Below are positions 34,138-40,981 of a stretch of DNA of 43,629 nucleotides, piece by piece (position 1 is the stretch's first letter; each line of letters opens with the position of its first letter). The notes below the pieces were generated by a model, which saw only the letters and a list, made by a program, of their open reading frames with translations, made no database searches and was not told the origin of the DNA. The translations under genes and the position numbers were made by a program. The DNA comes from Bacteroidales bacterium. Lineage in GTDB: Bacteria; Bacteroidota; Bacteroidia; Bacteroidales; UBA932. The stretch covers positions 1 through 43,629 of the forward strand of contig JAFZZW010000082.1 of assembly GCA_017615615.1 (NCBI GenBank). The letters run 5' to 3'.

Positions 34138-34704
34138 ATGTTTTCAGAAAACCACAAAAAATCCGGCTGCATCGAAGTAGTTTGCGGCTCAATGTTCTCC
34201 GGAAAGACGGAAGAGCTCATCAGGCGCCTGCGCCGCGCCCAGTTCGCCAACCAGAAAATCGCCATCTTCAAGCCCGCTCTGGACAACCGTTATTCCGATG
34301 TGGAGGTCGTCTCCCATGATTTTCACAAAATCACATCCCAGCCCATTGCGGACGCCTCCGAGATGCTCGGCATCGCTCCGGATGTTGAAGTGGTAGGTGT
34401 GGACGAGGCCCAGTTCTTCGGCCCCAACCTGGTGGACGTTTGCCAGACCCTTGCCAACAGGGGCGTCCGCGTCATCATCGCCGGCCTGGATACCGATTAC
34501 CTTGGCAAGCCCTTCGGCCCCATGCCTCAGCTGATGGCCGTTGCGGAGGACGTTCAGAAGGTTCACGCCATATGCGTCAAGTGCGGCAACCTGGCCAACC
34601 ACAGCCACCGCCTTTCCAAGAGCCAGGACCTCGTGGTCCTGGGAGAGAAAGACATCTACGAGCCACTCTGCCGTGAATGCTATAACAAGTCAATCAAGGA
34701 ATAA
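34138..34704 (+). CDS. tdk: Thymidine kinase
   Basis: A 188-residue type II thymidine kinase that phosphorylates thymidine with ATP in the salvage pathway. It has Walker A '[14 protein letters not shown]' (residues 17-30), the Walker B-like 'VGVDEAQFF', '[18 protein letters not shown]', and two Cys-x2-Cys zinc motifs ('CVKCG' and 'CRECY'). Length is normal. An ATG at 34138 is preceded by a TATATTTG promoter element. The upstream-extended frame covers rsmI antisense and is not used. The next gene starts four bases after its stop. Confidence 0.97.
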   Translation: MFSENHKKSGCIEVVCGSMFSGKTEELIRRLRRAQFANQKIAIFKPALDNRYSDVEVVSHDFHKITSQPIADASEMLGIAPDVEVVGVDEAQFFGPNLVDVCQTLANRGVRVIIAGLDTDYLGKPFGPMPQLMAVAEDVQKVHAICVKCGNLANHSHRLSKSQDLVVLGEKDIYEPLCRECYNKSIKE

Positions 34705-34707
34705 GAT

Positions 34708-35712
34708 ATGAAACGGATTACTCTTCTTCTTTTGGTCCTTTGCCTCGCATCTGCGGGCGCATGGGCACAGGGCGGAATTCTCGGCCGTCTGGGACGTGAA
34801 GTACGCCGCAGTACTGAAAGGGCGGTTGAAAATGCGGTTGACAGAGCTGTGGACAAGGCCGTCGACAAAGCAGTCAACGACGCAGTCGACAAGGCAATCG
34901 ACCAGGCCGCCGAAAAAGCGTCCGAAGAATCAGGCGTGGAGGTCGAAGCCAACCGTCCGGACAAGGCAAAAGAGGCTCCTGCCGCCGAGCCTGCCGCCGA
35001 TGGCACATGGAACTGCCCCAAATGCGGCGCCAAGGGCAATTCGGGCCGTTTCTGCGACGACTGCGGCGCCAAGGATCCATCCATCCAGGCCGCCGAGGAA
35101 GAAGTGGCGGAGGCCTACAAGCCGGGAGTCCACAGCACCTGGTTCTGCAACGACGTAGGCACCGTCCTCGGATATGAACAGACCGACGCCGACGGCAAAA
35201 CCTCCAACACCTGCCGGTATGTGATTACCGACTGGTCCCGCAAGGGCGGCAAGACCGTTATCTCGTACGATATGTACACGATGGTGTCGGAAAAGCCGAT
35301 CCCATGCAGCATATGGGCGGCTGACGGATGGTTCCACATGGATGCTGCCGGCCAGATGGGCCAGATGGGCGAAGACCTCAAGCTCTCAGGCCACGCACCG
35401 GTGCTTCCGGATAATCCCCAGATCGGAACAAAACTCAAAGACTGCACCGTCAAAATCGAGAATCTGGCAACTACGTCCGACTACACTGACATCCGCTTCA
35501 CCAAGCACGAAAAGCTCACGACTCCCGCCGGAACCTTCGACTGCTGGTGCCTTGAGTACACCAACAACACCAAGATGGCATTCATCAAGACCGTCACTAC
35601 CACCGAGCAATGGATGGCAAAGGATGTAGGTGTTGTAAAGACAGTGACGAAAGACAAGAAGGGCAAGGTACAGAGCGTCATGGAATTGATAAGCATAGAA
35701 AAATCCAAATAA
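34708..35712 (+). CDS. Exported zinc-ribbon protein, function unknown
   Basis: A 334-residue protein with a signal peptide ending near GAWAQ. Residues about 30-75 are a regular helix of 'AVDKAVDKAV' four-residue units likely to form a coiled coil. Residues about 98-122 form a zinc-ribbon with two Cys pairs, 'CPKCG' and 'CDDCG', typical of cytoplasmic rather than exported proteins. The C-terminal 200 residues ('TPAGTFDCWCLEYTNNTK' and 'EQWMAKDVGVVKTV') look like a DUF3108-type lipid-binding-like domain, though I hold this only loosely. It follows tdk by four bases and is followed by another exported gene after three bases. Function not recognised. Confidence 0.75.
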   Translation: MKRITLLLLVLCLASAGAWAQGGILGRLGREVRRSTERAVENAVDRAVDKAVDKAVNDAVDKAIDQAAEKASEESGVEVEANRPDKAKEAPAAEPAADGTWNCPKCGAKGNSGRFCDDCGAKDPSIQAAEEEVAEAYKPGVHSTWFCNDVGTVLGYEQTDADGKTSNTCRYVITDWSRKGGKTVISYDMYTMVSEKPIPCSIWAADGWFHMDAAGQMGQMGEDLKLSGHAPVLPDNPQIGTKLKDCTVKIENLATTSDYTDIRFTKHEKLTTPAGTFDCWCLEYTNNTKMAFIKTVTTTEQWMAKDVGVVKTVTKDKKGKVQSVMELISIEKSK

Positions 35713-35715
35713 CAT

Positions 35716-36726
35716 ATGAAAAGAGTTTTAATGGCGCTTTCCTGCGCAGGCCTCCTGCTGGCGGCCAGTTCCTGCACCCTTACGGACATTTTGAATTTCG
35801 ACTACGACATCAACGATCCCTGGGGCTCCTGGGAAAAGATTGATCCCGGCATCTATGAGTGCATAGACGACAGCTTCGGCAAGGGCGCCGTCATCGCCAA
35901 GGGCACCGACAACAGCCTTATCGAGTGCAACACCGACACCAGCGCCCCGGTCCCTGCCAAGTTCGCCGCATTCGACGGAACCGACACCGTGTATGATTTC
36001 AGTTATGGCGAATACGACGGCAACAAGTATCTCAAGTGCACCATCAGCAAGATGAGCAAGGAGCGGGGCGGCACGATTGCCACCGCCATGACTGACATCG
36101 AGAGTACCAAGAAGCTCTGGGGCGCCAGATGCTCCGGCATCGCATCTTTCCCCAGCAAGTACAGGAAAGTACACAAGGGCGGCAAGTTCATAGACAATTA
36201 CAAATGGATGTGCCAGAAGTATCAGAGTCTTCCTTACAAAGCTCCGGAGGACCAGCTCGTCAGTTCTTATACCGAATACGGCACCAAGTGGTCCAACGCA
36301 CGCTATCCCGCTGCAATGGACGCCCAGGGCTGGGTAATCCCTTACACCGGCAACGGTAAGTTCGAGTGGCAGGAGGTCTGCAATCAGGTTGGCTGGAACG
36401 GAGTCGGAAAGCGCAAGGTGTTCTATGCAGGCAGCTGCATCTGGGGGCTGACCACATATGTCAAAGCCTGCGTCAGCGGCCTAACGTATGAAGATGCTGC
36501 AGAGTACGTTGCCAAGGTCAAGAGCCAGGGCCACTACAACGATATCAAAGAAGATACCGCCGACGGTTCCAAGCTGATCTCCTTCGAGGCCTACAGCAAC
36601 GACGACGCCGAGAACACCGAAGGCTACTCCGGCTACATCTGCCCGGGCTACAAGATTCTCTACAGCGATCTTCTCACCCCCACCCTTACCATTGAGTTCT
36701 CCGTCTGCTATACTACGTTCGTATAG
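35716..36726 (+). CDS. Putative lipoprotein, unrecognised
   Basis: A 336-residue protein with a lipobox ending at Cys20 (LAASSC) and no family I recognise. It is rich in Gly, Asp, Tyr and Trp and has several cysteines in the mature part ('YECID', 'RCSGIASFPSKYRK', 'MCQKYQS', 'EVCNQVGW', 'AGSCIWGL', 'KACVSGL'), possibly paired. It starts three bases after the zinc-ribbon gene and is likely co-transcribed with it. A strong terminator hairpin follows 39 bases after the stop, so it ends the tdk transcript. Surface-exposed or periplasmic location is inferred. Confidence 0.72.
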   Translation: MKRVLMALSCAGLLLAASSCTLTDILNFDYDINDPWGSWEKIDPGIYECIDDSFGKGAVIAKGTDNSLIECNTDTSAPVPAKFAAFDGTDTVYDFSYGEYDGNKYLKCTISKMSKERGGTIATAMTDIESTKKLWGARCSGIASFPSKYRKVHKGGKFIDNYKWMCQKYQSLPYKAPEDQLVSSYTEYGTKWSNARYPAAMDAQGWVIPYTGNGKFEWQEVCNQVGWNGVGKRKVFYAGSCIWGLTTYVKACVSGLTYEDAAEYVAKVKSQGHYNDIKEDTADGSKLISFEAYSNDDAENTEGYSGYICPGYKILYSDLLTPTLTIEFSVCYTTFV

Positions 36727-36764
36727 CGGCGTCTTCCTGAGGCTTGACAATACGTCACACCTTC

Positions 36765-36804
36765 GGCCAATTTGGCATGGTTTTGTGCCAAATTGGCCTT
36801 TTTT
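36765..36804 (+). terminator. Rho-independent terminator after the tdk operon
   Basis: Perfect 13-base stem GGCCAATTTGGCA / TGCCAAATTGGCC with loop TGGTTTTG, followed directly by six T. It is the strongest terminator hairpin in the window. Confidence 0.88.
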
Positions 36805-36910
36805 GGCGGGTGGTCCGGGGTTTGGAGCTGTTAAAAGCGTCTCCGGTTGGAGATCCGGTAAGACGGCCCCGGCAGGGCCGGAAACCGGGACAATATAAAG
36901 TTTTTGAGTT

Positions 36911-37342
36911 ATGTTACCTGTCAGAAGAACTACTAACAGTTGGTTGCCGGACATCTTCAATGATTTCTTCGACAACAGCTGGATGGAAAGGCCCACTTAT
37001 ACCGCTCCGGCCATCAACGTAATTGAGAACGAGAAAGAATACGAAGTTGAACTTGCGGCTCCCGGCCTTACAAAAGATGATTTCCGCGTCCGCGTGGACG
37101 GGGAGAACAACCTCCACATAGAGATGGAAAAGAAGTCCGAGAACAAGGAGGGCGGCAAGCACGGCCGCTACCTGCGCCGCGAATTCTCATACGAGAAGTT
37201 CCAGCAGACGCTGCTTCTCCCGGACGACGTCGATGCAGCCGCCATCGAGGCCAAAGTCGAAAACGGCGTCCTGCACGTCAACCTTCCCAAGATCGTCAAG
37301 ACTCCCAAGCCTGATACCGTCAAGCAGATCGACGTCCATTAA
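36911..37342 (+). CDS. Hsp20 (small heat-shock) chaperone
   Basis: A 143-residue alpha-crystallin-domain chaperone that holds unfolding proteins without ATP. The core domain covers about residues 35-130: 'INVIENEKEYEVELAAPGL', 'DFRVRVDGENNLHIEMEKK', 'YLRREFSYEKFQQTLLLPDD', and 'KVENGVLHVNLPKI' (the conserved GVL motif with I/V-x-I/V-like ends). No CIRCE operator was found. The 106 bases before the ATG, after the terminator, are GC-rich with small inverted repeats (CGGCCC/GGGCCG at 36864-36880). The gene ends before the twin palindromes at 37370-37455. Confidence 0.95.
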   Translation: MLPVRRTTNSWLPDIFNDFFDNSWMERPTYTAPAINVIENEKEYEVELAAPGLTKDDFRVRVDGENNLHIEMEKKSENKEGGKHGRYLRREFSYEKFQQTLLLPDDVDAAAIEAKVENGVLHVNLPKIVKTPKPDTVKQIDVH

Positions 37343-37369
37343 TCGATCAGGGCATCGAAAACTGTTATT

Positions 37370-37455
37370 CCCGTGTGCAAAAGAGGCTTTATTTGCACAC
37401 GGGATGACTGTTTTTGGGCCCGCCGTGTGCAAAACACAACGTATTTGCACACGGG
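37370..37455. repeat. Two palindromes with shared arms between hsp20 and cysE
   Basis: Two inverted repeats share the arms CCGTGTGCAAA and TTTGCACACGG: the first spans 37370-37403 with a spacer AGAGGCTTTA-like core, the second 37423-37454. They lie between convergent genes. A T-run follows neither directly, so a simple terminator call is uncertain. Confidence 0.85.
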
Positions 37456-37494
37456 ACTATGCCAAGCGAGCTGCCGTTGTATAAACCAGGTTTT

Positions 37495-38226
37495 TCAGAT
37501 TCCGGCGCCGTCGGTGAAGTGGGCGCTGGTGGTGAACCGCCCCTGAAGGACGCGGGTGCCGGGCGGGACGTCTTCCGTGAGCCAGACGTTGCCGCCGATG
37601 ACCGCCCCCTCTCCGATGCGTACGGGCCCCAGGATGGAGGCGTTGGAATAAACGGTGACGTTGTCTTCCAGGATGGGGTGACGGCGGATGTTGAGCGGCC
37701 GGCCGTTCTCGTCGTACTTGAAATTCTTGGCCCCGAGGGTTACTCCCTGGTAAATCATGACGTGGCTGCCGATTATCGCGGTGGCTCCGATGACCACTCC
37801 TGTGCCATGGTCGATACCGAAGTAGGCCCCGATCTGAGCCGCAGGATGGATATCGATGCCGGTTGCGCTGTGGGCCGTTTCCGAAATCATGCGCGGAAGA
37901 ATCGGTACGCCGAGACGGTGGAGCGAATGAGCGACGCGGTAGAAGAGCATGGCCTCGAATCCGGGATAGCAGAGGACGATTTCCCGATGGTCTCCAACCG
38001 CGGGGTCGTTGTCCAGCAGGGCCTGGGCATCGGTGCGGAGCAGACCGGCGATTTCCGGCAGTTCGCGCAGGAACTCCTTCAGGGCAGGCTCCGGCAGAAA
38101 AGGGAGAAGGAGTTTGCCGACGTCCTCCTGCGTAACCGTCGCTCCGTATATCTCCGGAAAGAAATGGCCTCGGAGAGCGTCGAAAATATCGTGCAGCTGC
38201 GTGCGGGTGGGAAATGCCTGGGTCAT
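37495..38226 (-). CDS. cysE: Serine O-acetyltransferase
   Basis: A 243-residue hexapeptide-repeat acyltransferase that acetylates serine with acetyl-CoA for cysteine synthesis. It has an N-terminal helical part and left-handed beta-helix coils: 'IDIHPAAQIGAYFGIDHGTG', 'VVIGATAIIGSHVMIYQGV', 'ILEDNVTVYSNASILGPVRI' and 'GAVIGGNVWL'. The catalytic His region 'GIDHGTG' is intact. It resembles the EpsC-type cysE of Bacteroidales. Its ATG is two bases after the cysK stop, so cysK-cysE form an operon. The C-terminal tail that contacts cysteine synthase is not distinct. Confidence 0.93.
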   Translation of the reverse strand: MTQAFPTRTQLHDIFDALRGHFFPEIYGATVTQEDVGKLLLPFLPEPALKEFLRELPEIAGLLRTDAQALLDNDPAVGDHREIVLCYPGFEAMLFYRVAHSLHRLGVPILPRMISETAHSATGIDIHPAAQIGAYFGIDHGTGVVIGATAIIGSHVMIYQGVTLGAKNFKYDENGRPLNIRRHPILEDNVTVYSNASILGPVRIGEGAVIGGNVWLTEDVPPGTRVLQGRFTTSAHFTDGAGI

Positions 38227-38228
38227 TC

Positions 38229-39152
38229 CTATTGAGCCGGATTGTAGAGTTCGGTGGATAGGTAGCGTTCGCCGGTGTCGGGCAGGAGGGCGACTATGGT
38301 CTTGCCGGCGTTCTGCTCAAGCCTGGCGAGGCGCAGGGCGGCGGAAAAAGCCGCTCCGGAGGAGATGCCGACAAGGAGACCTTCGCGGGTTGCGAGGCTG
38401 CGGGAGCCTTCCATGGCGTCTTCGTTGGAGACGGTGAGGACTTCATCCACGACAGCGGGGTCGTATGTGGCGGGGACGAACCCGGCGCCGATGCCCTGGA
38501 TTTTATGCTTCCCTGGCACCCCGGTGGTGAGGACGGGGGAACTGAGGGGCTCGACGGCGACGATCCGGGTGGCGGGGTTATGCCGCTTGAGTGCCTTTCC
38601 GGTACCGCTGACGGTGCCGCCGGTGCCGACCCCGGCGACGAAGATATCTACCTTGCCTGCGGTTGCCGCGTAAATCTCTTCGCCGGTGGTGCGCTCGTGG
38701 GCCGCCGGATTGGCGGGGTTGACAAACTGCCCGAGGATGACGGCTCCGGGGATGCTGTCCCTTAGCGCCTCCGCCTTGGCGATGGCGCCCTTCATGCCGT
38801 CCGCCCCGGGGGTGAGTTCTAGCCTGGCGCCGAGGGCCTTGAGGAGCCTCTGACGCTCGATGCTCATTGTTTCGGGCATGGTGAGGATGACCTTGTAGCC
38901 CTTGGAAACGCCTACCCATGCGAGGCCGACGCCGGTGTTGCCGCTGGTGGGCTCTATGAGGGTGGCGCCTGGCTTCAGGAGGCCTTTGGCCTCGGCGTCT
39001 TCTATCATGGCGAGTGCTATGCGATCCTTGACCGAGCCTCCCGGGTTGAAGTACTCAAGTTTGAGGAGGATGTCGGCCTTCTGCCCTTCGAATCCTTTGA
39101 CCCTGAGCAGGGGAGTGTTGCCGATCAGTTCTGTGAGACTGTTGTAAATCAT
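38229..39152 (-). CDS. cysK: Cysteine synthase A (O-acetylserine sulfhydrylase)
   Basis: A 307-residue PLP enzyme making cysteine from O-acetylserine and sulfide. Lys42 in 'NPGGSVKDR' binds PLP; 'EPTSGNTGVGLAWV' is the phosphate-binding loop near residues 68-81; 'GVGTGGTVSGTG' and 'GISSGAAFSAAL' are the later conserved loops. The ATG at 39152 is 22 bases from a TACTTTTG element with a -33 TTTG at N20. It runs directly into cysE, the enzyme that makes its substrate. Confidence 0.97.
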   Translation of the reverse strand: MIYNSLTELIGNTPLLRVKGFEGQKADILLKLEYFNPGGSVKDRIALAMIEDAEAKGLLKPGATLIEPTSGNTGVGLAWVGVSKGYKVILTMPETMSIERQRLLKALGARLELTPGADGMKGAIAKAEALRDSIPGAVILGQFVNPANPAAHERTTGEEIYAATAGKVDIFVAGVGTGGTVSGTGKALKRHNPATRIVAVEPLSSPVLTTGVPGKHKIQGIGAGFVPATYDPAVVDEVLTVSNEDAMEGSRSLATREGLLVGISSGAAFSAALRLARLEQNAGKTIVALLPDTGERYLSTELYNPAQ

Positions 39153-39174
39153 GCCGTTCTATGTGTAGAGGGAG

Positions 39175-39206
39175 CAAAAGTATTATTTTTTCTTGAATCG
39201 CGCAAA
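39175..39206 (-). promoter_or_regulatory. Promoter for cysK-cysE
   Basis: On the minus strand, TTTG (39203-39206), 20 bases of spacer, then TACTTTTG (39175-39182), 22 bases before the cysK ATG. This matches the TTTG-N19-21-TAnnTTTG architecture described for Bacteroides promoters. Confidence 0.7.
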
Positions 39207-39218
39207 TGCCGCATTTTG

Positions 39219-39248
39219 TTGCAAAGTCAAAAAAATGTAGTATCTTTG
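39219..39248 (+). promoter_or_regulatory. Promoter for tRNA-Val
   Basis: TTG (39219-39221), 19-base spacer, TATCTTTG (39241-39248), 10 bases before the tRNA 5' end at 39259. A textbook spacing for this phylum. Confidence 0.72.
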
Positions 39249-39258
39249 CAGTCCTTTC

Positions 39259-39333
39259 AGGGGCGTAGCTCAGCTGGTTTAGAGCGTTTGAGTCACATTC
39301 AAAAGGTCATCGGTTCGAATCCGATCGTCCCTA
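39259..39333 (+). tRNA. tRNA-Val, anticodon CAC
   Basis: A 75-base cloverleaf without encoded CCA. Acceptor AGGGGCG pairs with CGTCCCT (one G-T), D-stem GCTC/GAGC, anticodon stem TTTGA/TCAAA with loop GTCACAT giving anticodon CAC (reads GTG, Val), 5-base variable arm, T-stem ATCGG/CCGAT with loop TTCGAAT, and discriminator A. A35, C36 and A73 are the usual valine identity bases. Loop position 32 is G and 38 is T, which is less common. Confidence 0.93.
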
Positions 39334-39339
39334 CTTGAG

Positions 39340-39368
39340 AGCAGTCGTTTTTCGGCTGCTTTTTTTTT
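39340..39368 (+). terminator. Terminator of the tRNA transcript
   Basis: Stem AGCAGTCG/CGGCTGCT (8 pairs, one G-T), loop of five T, followed by eight T. It lies directly before the -7 element of the histidine phosphatase gene. Confidence 0.88.
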
Positions 39369-39369
39369 C

Positions 39370-39377
39370 TATATTTG
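39370..39377 (+). promoter_or_regulatory. -7 element for the histidine phosphatase gene
   Basis: TATATTTG, four bases before the ATG at 39382; the predicted transcript starts at or next to the ATG. Confidence 0.6.
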
Positions 39378-39381
39378 CAGC

Positions 39382-40653
39382 ATGAAACTCCTGTTCATAA
39401 TTCTTCAGGTTGCGCTGGGGATATTCTCCGAGAATCCGGAACTCGCTGCCGGCAACCTTTGCGGCTACTTTCCGCAGGATACCATTGTGAGTGAGGCTCC
39501 CAGAGGCTATAAACCCTTTTATATCAGTCATATCGCCCGCCATGGCAGCCGCTTTCAGAGCGACGGAGCCGTGAAGTACTTTCAGGCTGTCGACACCCTG
39601 GAGTCCTGCGCCCGCCAAGGTTTGCTTACGGCTGACGGCCTCGCACTGATGGAAGATATCCGGATGTTTCGTGACATGTCCCAGGGCCACTATGGAGAGC
39701 TTACCGGGCTCGGTGCTCTGGAGCACCGGCAGATTTGCGGGAGAATGGTCCGCCATTACCCTGAGGTTTTTTCCGGCGGTAAACGCAACAGGGTCGAGGC
39801 TTTTACCACAAGCTCGTCGCGTGTGATGGCCAGTATGGACGCTTTCCTGTCCGAACTCTCCGAAAGGGCTCCGGGCCTTGTCGTGGATACCTTCAAGACC
39901 AATTGGGGGAAAGACATCAGGAGTCAGGAGGTGATCGGCTACATGAAAAGTATGACCGATGACCAGAAGAAGGAATCGGACCAGAAGGGTAAACAGCTGC
40001 TAAAGACCGGGCGCAAGCTCGCCAAGGGGCGGAATGACTGCCATGTCTTCGCGGAAAGGATTTTCCTGGAGCCGGAGAAGGTTCCGTCTTCCACGGTTAA
40101 GTACCTTGCGAAGGCGACCCACAGGACGTTCAAGACCGGTCGGGTGACCGAGCCCGGGACCATGCCCGGCATGGGCAAGTACCTGACTGCCGACGAGTTG
40201 TATTCTTTGTGGATTTCCAGCTGTATCCAATGGCTCAAGTATCTGAATCTGCCTGGTTATACCAGCCCTTTGCTAACCACCAGGGGATACGGGATCCTGG
40301 ACAGGATTGTCAAGGATGCGGATGATGCAATTATGTCAAAATCAAGCTCTGCGGCTACCTTGCGCTTCAGTCACGATACATACTTGCTGCCGCTGATGGG
40401 CGCCATCGGCCTGGAGGGTACCGTGATCGACTGCGACGAAATGGAGGTGCTCGACCATTTCCAGGATTTCAATTTCGTCTGCCCGGCCTGTAACGTTCAG
40501 CTTGTATTCTACCGCCGGGGCTGCAGCCCTGTCCTGGTCAAATTCCTTCTTAACGAAAAGGAAACCCTTATCCATGGTCTTGCGCCCAGGACCGGCTGTT
40601 TCTATGACTGGAATGCCGTAAAACAGTTCTGGGCGGCTTCCCGCGGAATGTAA
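39382..40653 (+). CDS. Histidine acid phosphatase family protein (clade 2)
   Basis: A 423-residue probably exported protein with a hydrophobic N-terminus (MKLLFIILQVALGIF). The catalytic RHG motif is 'HIARHGSRFQS' (Arg53-His54-Gly55) and the proton donor HD motif is 'RFSHDTYLLPLMG' near residue 333. An additional 'TTSSSRVMAS' resembles the arginine-containing motif that follows in these enzymes. Members include phytases, inositol polyphosphate phosphatases and acid phosphatases, so a phosphate-scavenging role on an organic phosphate is inferred. It is in its own transcript behind a TATATTTG element. The exact substrate is not visible. Confidence 0.88.
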   Translation: MKLLFIILQVALGIFSENPELAAGNLCGYFPQDTIVSEAPRGYKPFYISHIARHGSRFQSDGAVKYFQAVDTLESCARQGLLTADGLALMEDIRMFRDMSQGHYGELTGLGALEHRQICGRMVRHYPEVFSGGKRNRVEAFTTSSSRVMASMDAFLSELSERAPGLVVDTFKTNWGKDIRSQEVIGYMKSMTDDQKKESDQKGKQLLKTGRKLAKGRNDCHVFAERIFLEPEKVPSSTVKYLAKATHRTFKTGRVTEPGTMPGMGKYLTADELYSLWISSCIQWLKYLNLPGYTSPLLTTRGYGILDRIVKDADDAIMSKSSSAATLRFSHDTYLLPLMGAIGLEGTVIDCDEMEVLDHFQDFNFVCPACNVQLVFYRRGCSPVLVKFLLNEKETLIHGLAPRTGCFYDWNAVKQFWAASRGM

Positions 40654-40725
40654 GCTGTTTTTCGTGACGCACCTCCCGCCGGGGGTGACAAAGAGGATGC
40701 TGCGCTACGTCGGCTGCTGTTTTTC

Positions 40726-40783
40726 CATCCTCGCTTCGCTCGCCTTCCCACTTCGTGGGCCCCTCCCTCTACAAGCGAGGGTG
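40726..40783. repeat. Nested inverted repeat in the intergenic space
   Basis: An 11-base outer stem (40726-40736 with 40773-40783; arms CATCCTCGCTT and AAGCGAGGGTG, one G-T pair) encloses a 5-base hairpin CCCAC TTC GTGGG at 40747-40759. The pattern could be a dispersed repeat remnant or a structured RNA; there is no T-run after it. Confidence 0.75.
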
Positions 40784-40823
40784 CTTCGCGGAAAAGAAAT
40801 GGTCGAAATGAAGGGAAAATACT

Positions 40824-40831
40824 TATATTTG
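40824..40831 (+). promoter_or_regulatory. Possible -7 element for the BIG2 gene
   Basis: TATATTTG, about 150 bases before the ATG at 40982. If used, the leader would include the eight-G run at 40893-40900. A weaker TAACTTCG-like match lies much closer to the ATG, so the assignment is uncertain. Confidence 0.4.
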
Positions 40832-40981
40832 TGCAGTTCCATTTGCTATGGCCATCTGCTGTAATATCTCCGCTACGTGCCACCCGACCATAGGGGGGGG
40901 TGTTAACGTATTAATAATCAGCAATTTAAATAATAACTTCGCGCAAACTGCACTGTTTGTGCGGCATAACCGCATCCCATC

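Larger units (their letters stand above)
40654..40981. other. 328-base gap before the BIG2 lipoprotein gene
   Basis: It contains the structured element at 40726-40783, a TATATTTG at 40824-40831 on the plus strand, and a run of eight G at 40893-40900. Short open frames here do not start with a plausible signal or family and look like chance. The last 80 bases before the ATG are AT-rich. Confidence 0.7.

Noticed and set aside
37370-37455. Ordinary terminators for hsp20 and cysE
   Set aside because: The hairpins are plausible but no T-run follows immediately on either strand, so I list them as repeats and leave termination open.
40664-40864. 66-codon open frame in the gap before the BIG2 gene
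   Set aside because: It lies across the nested stem and the -7 element, has no family resemblance and no plausible ribosome binding site.
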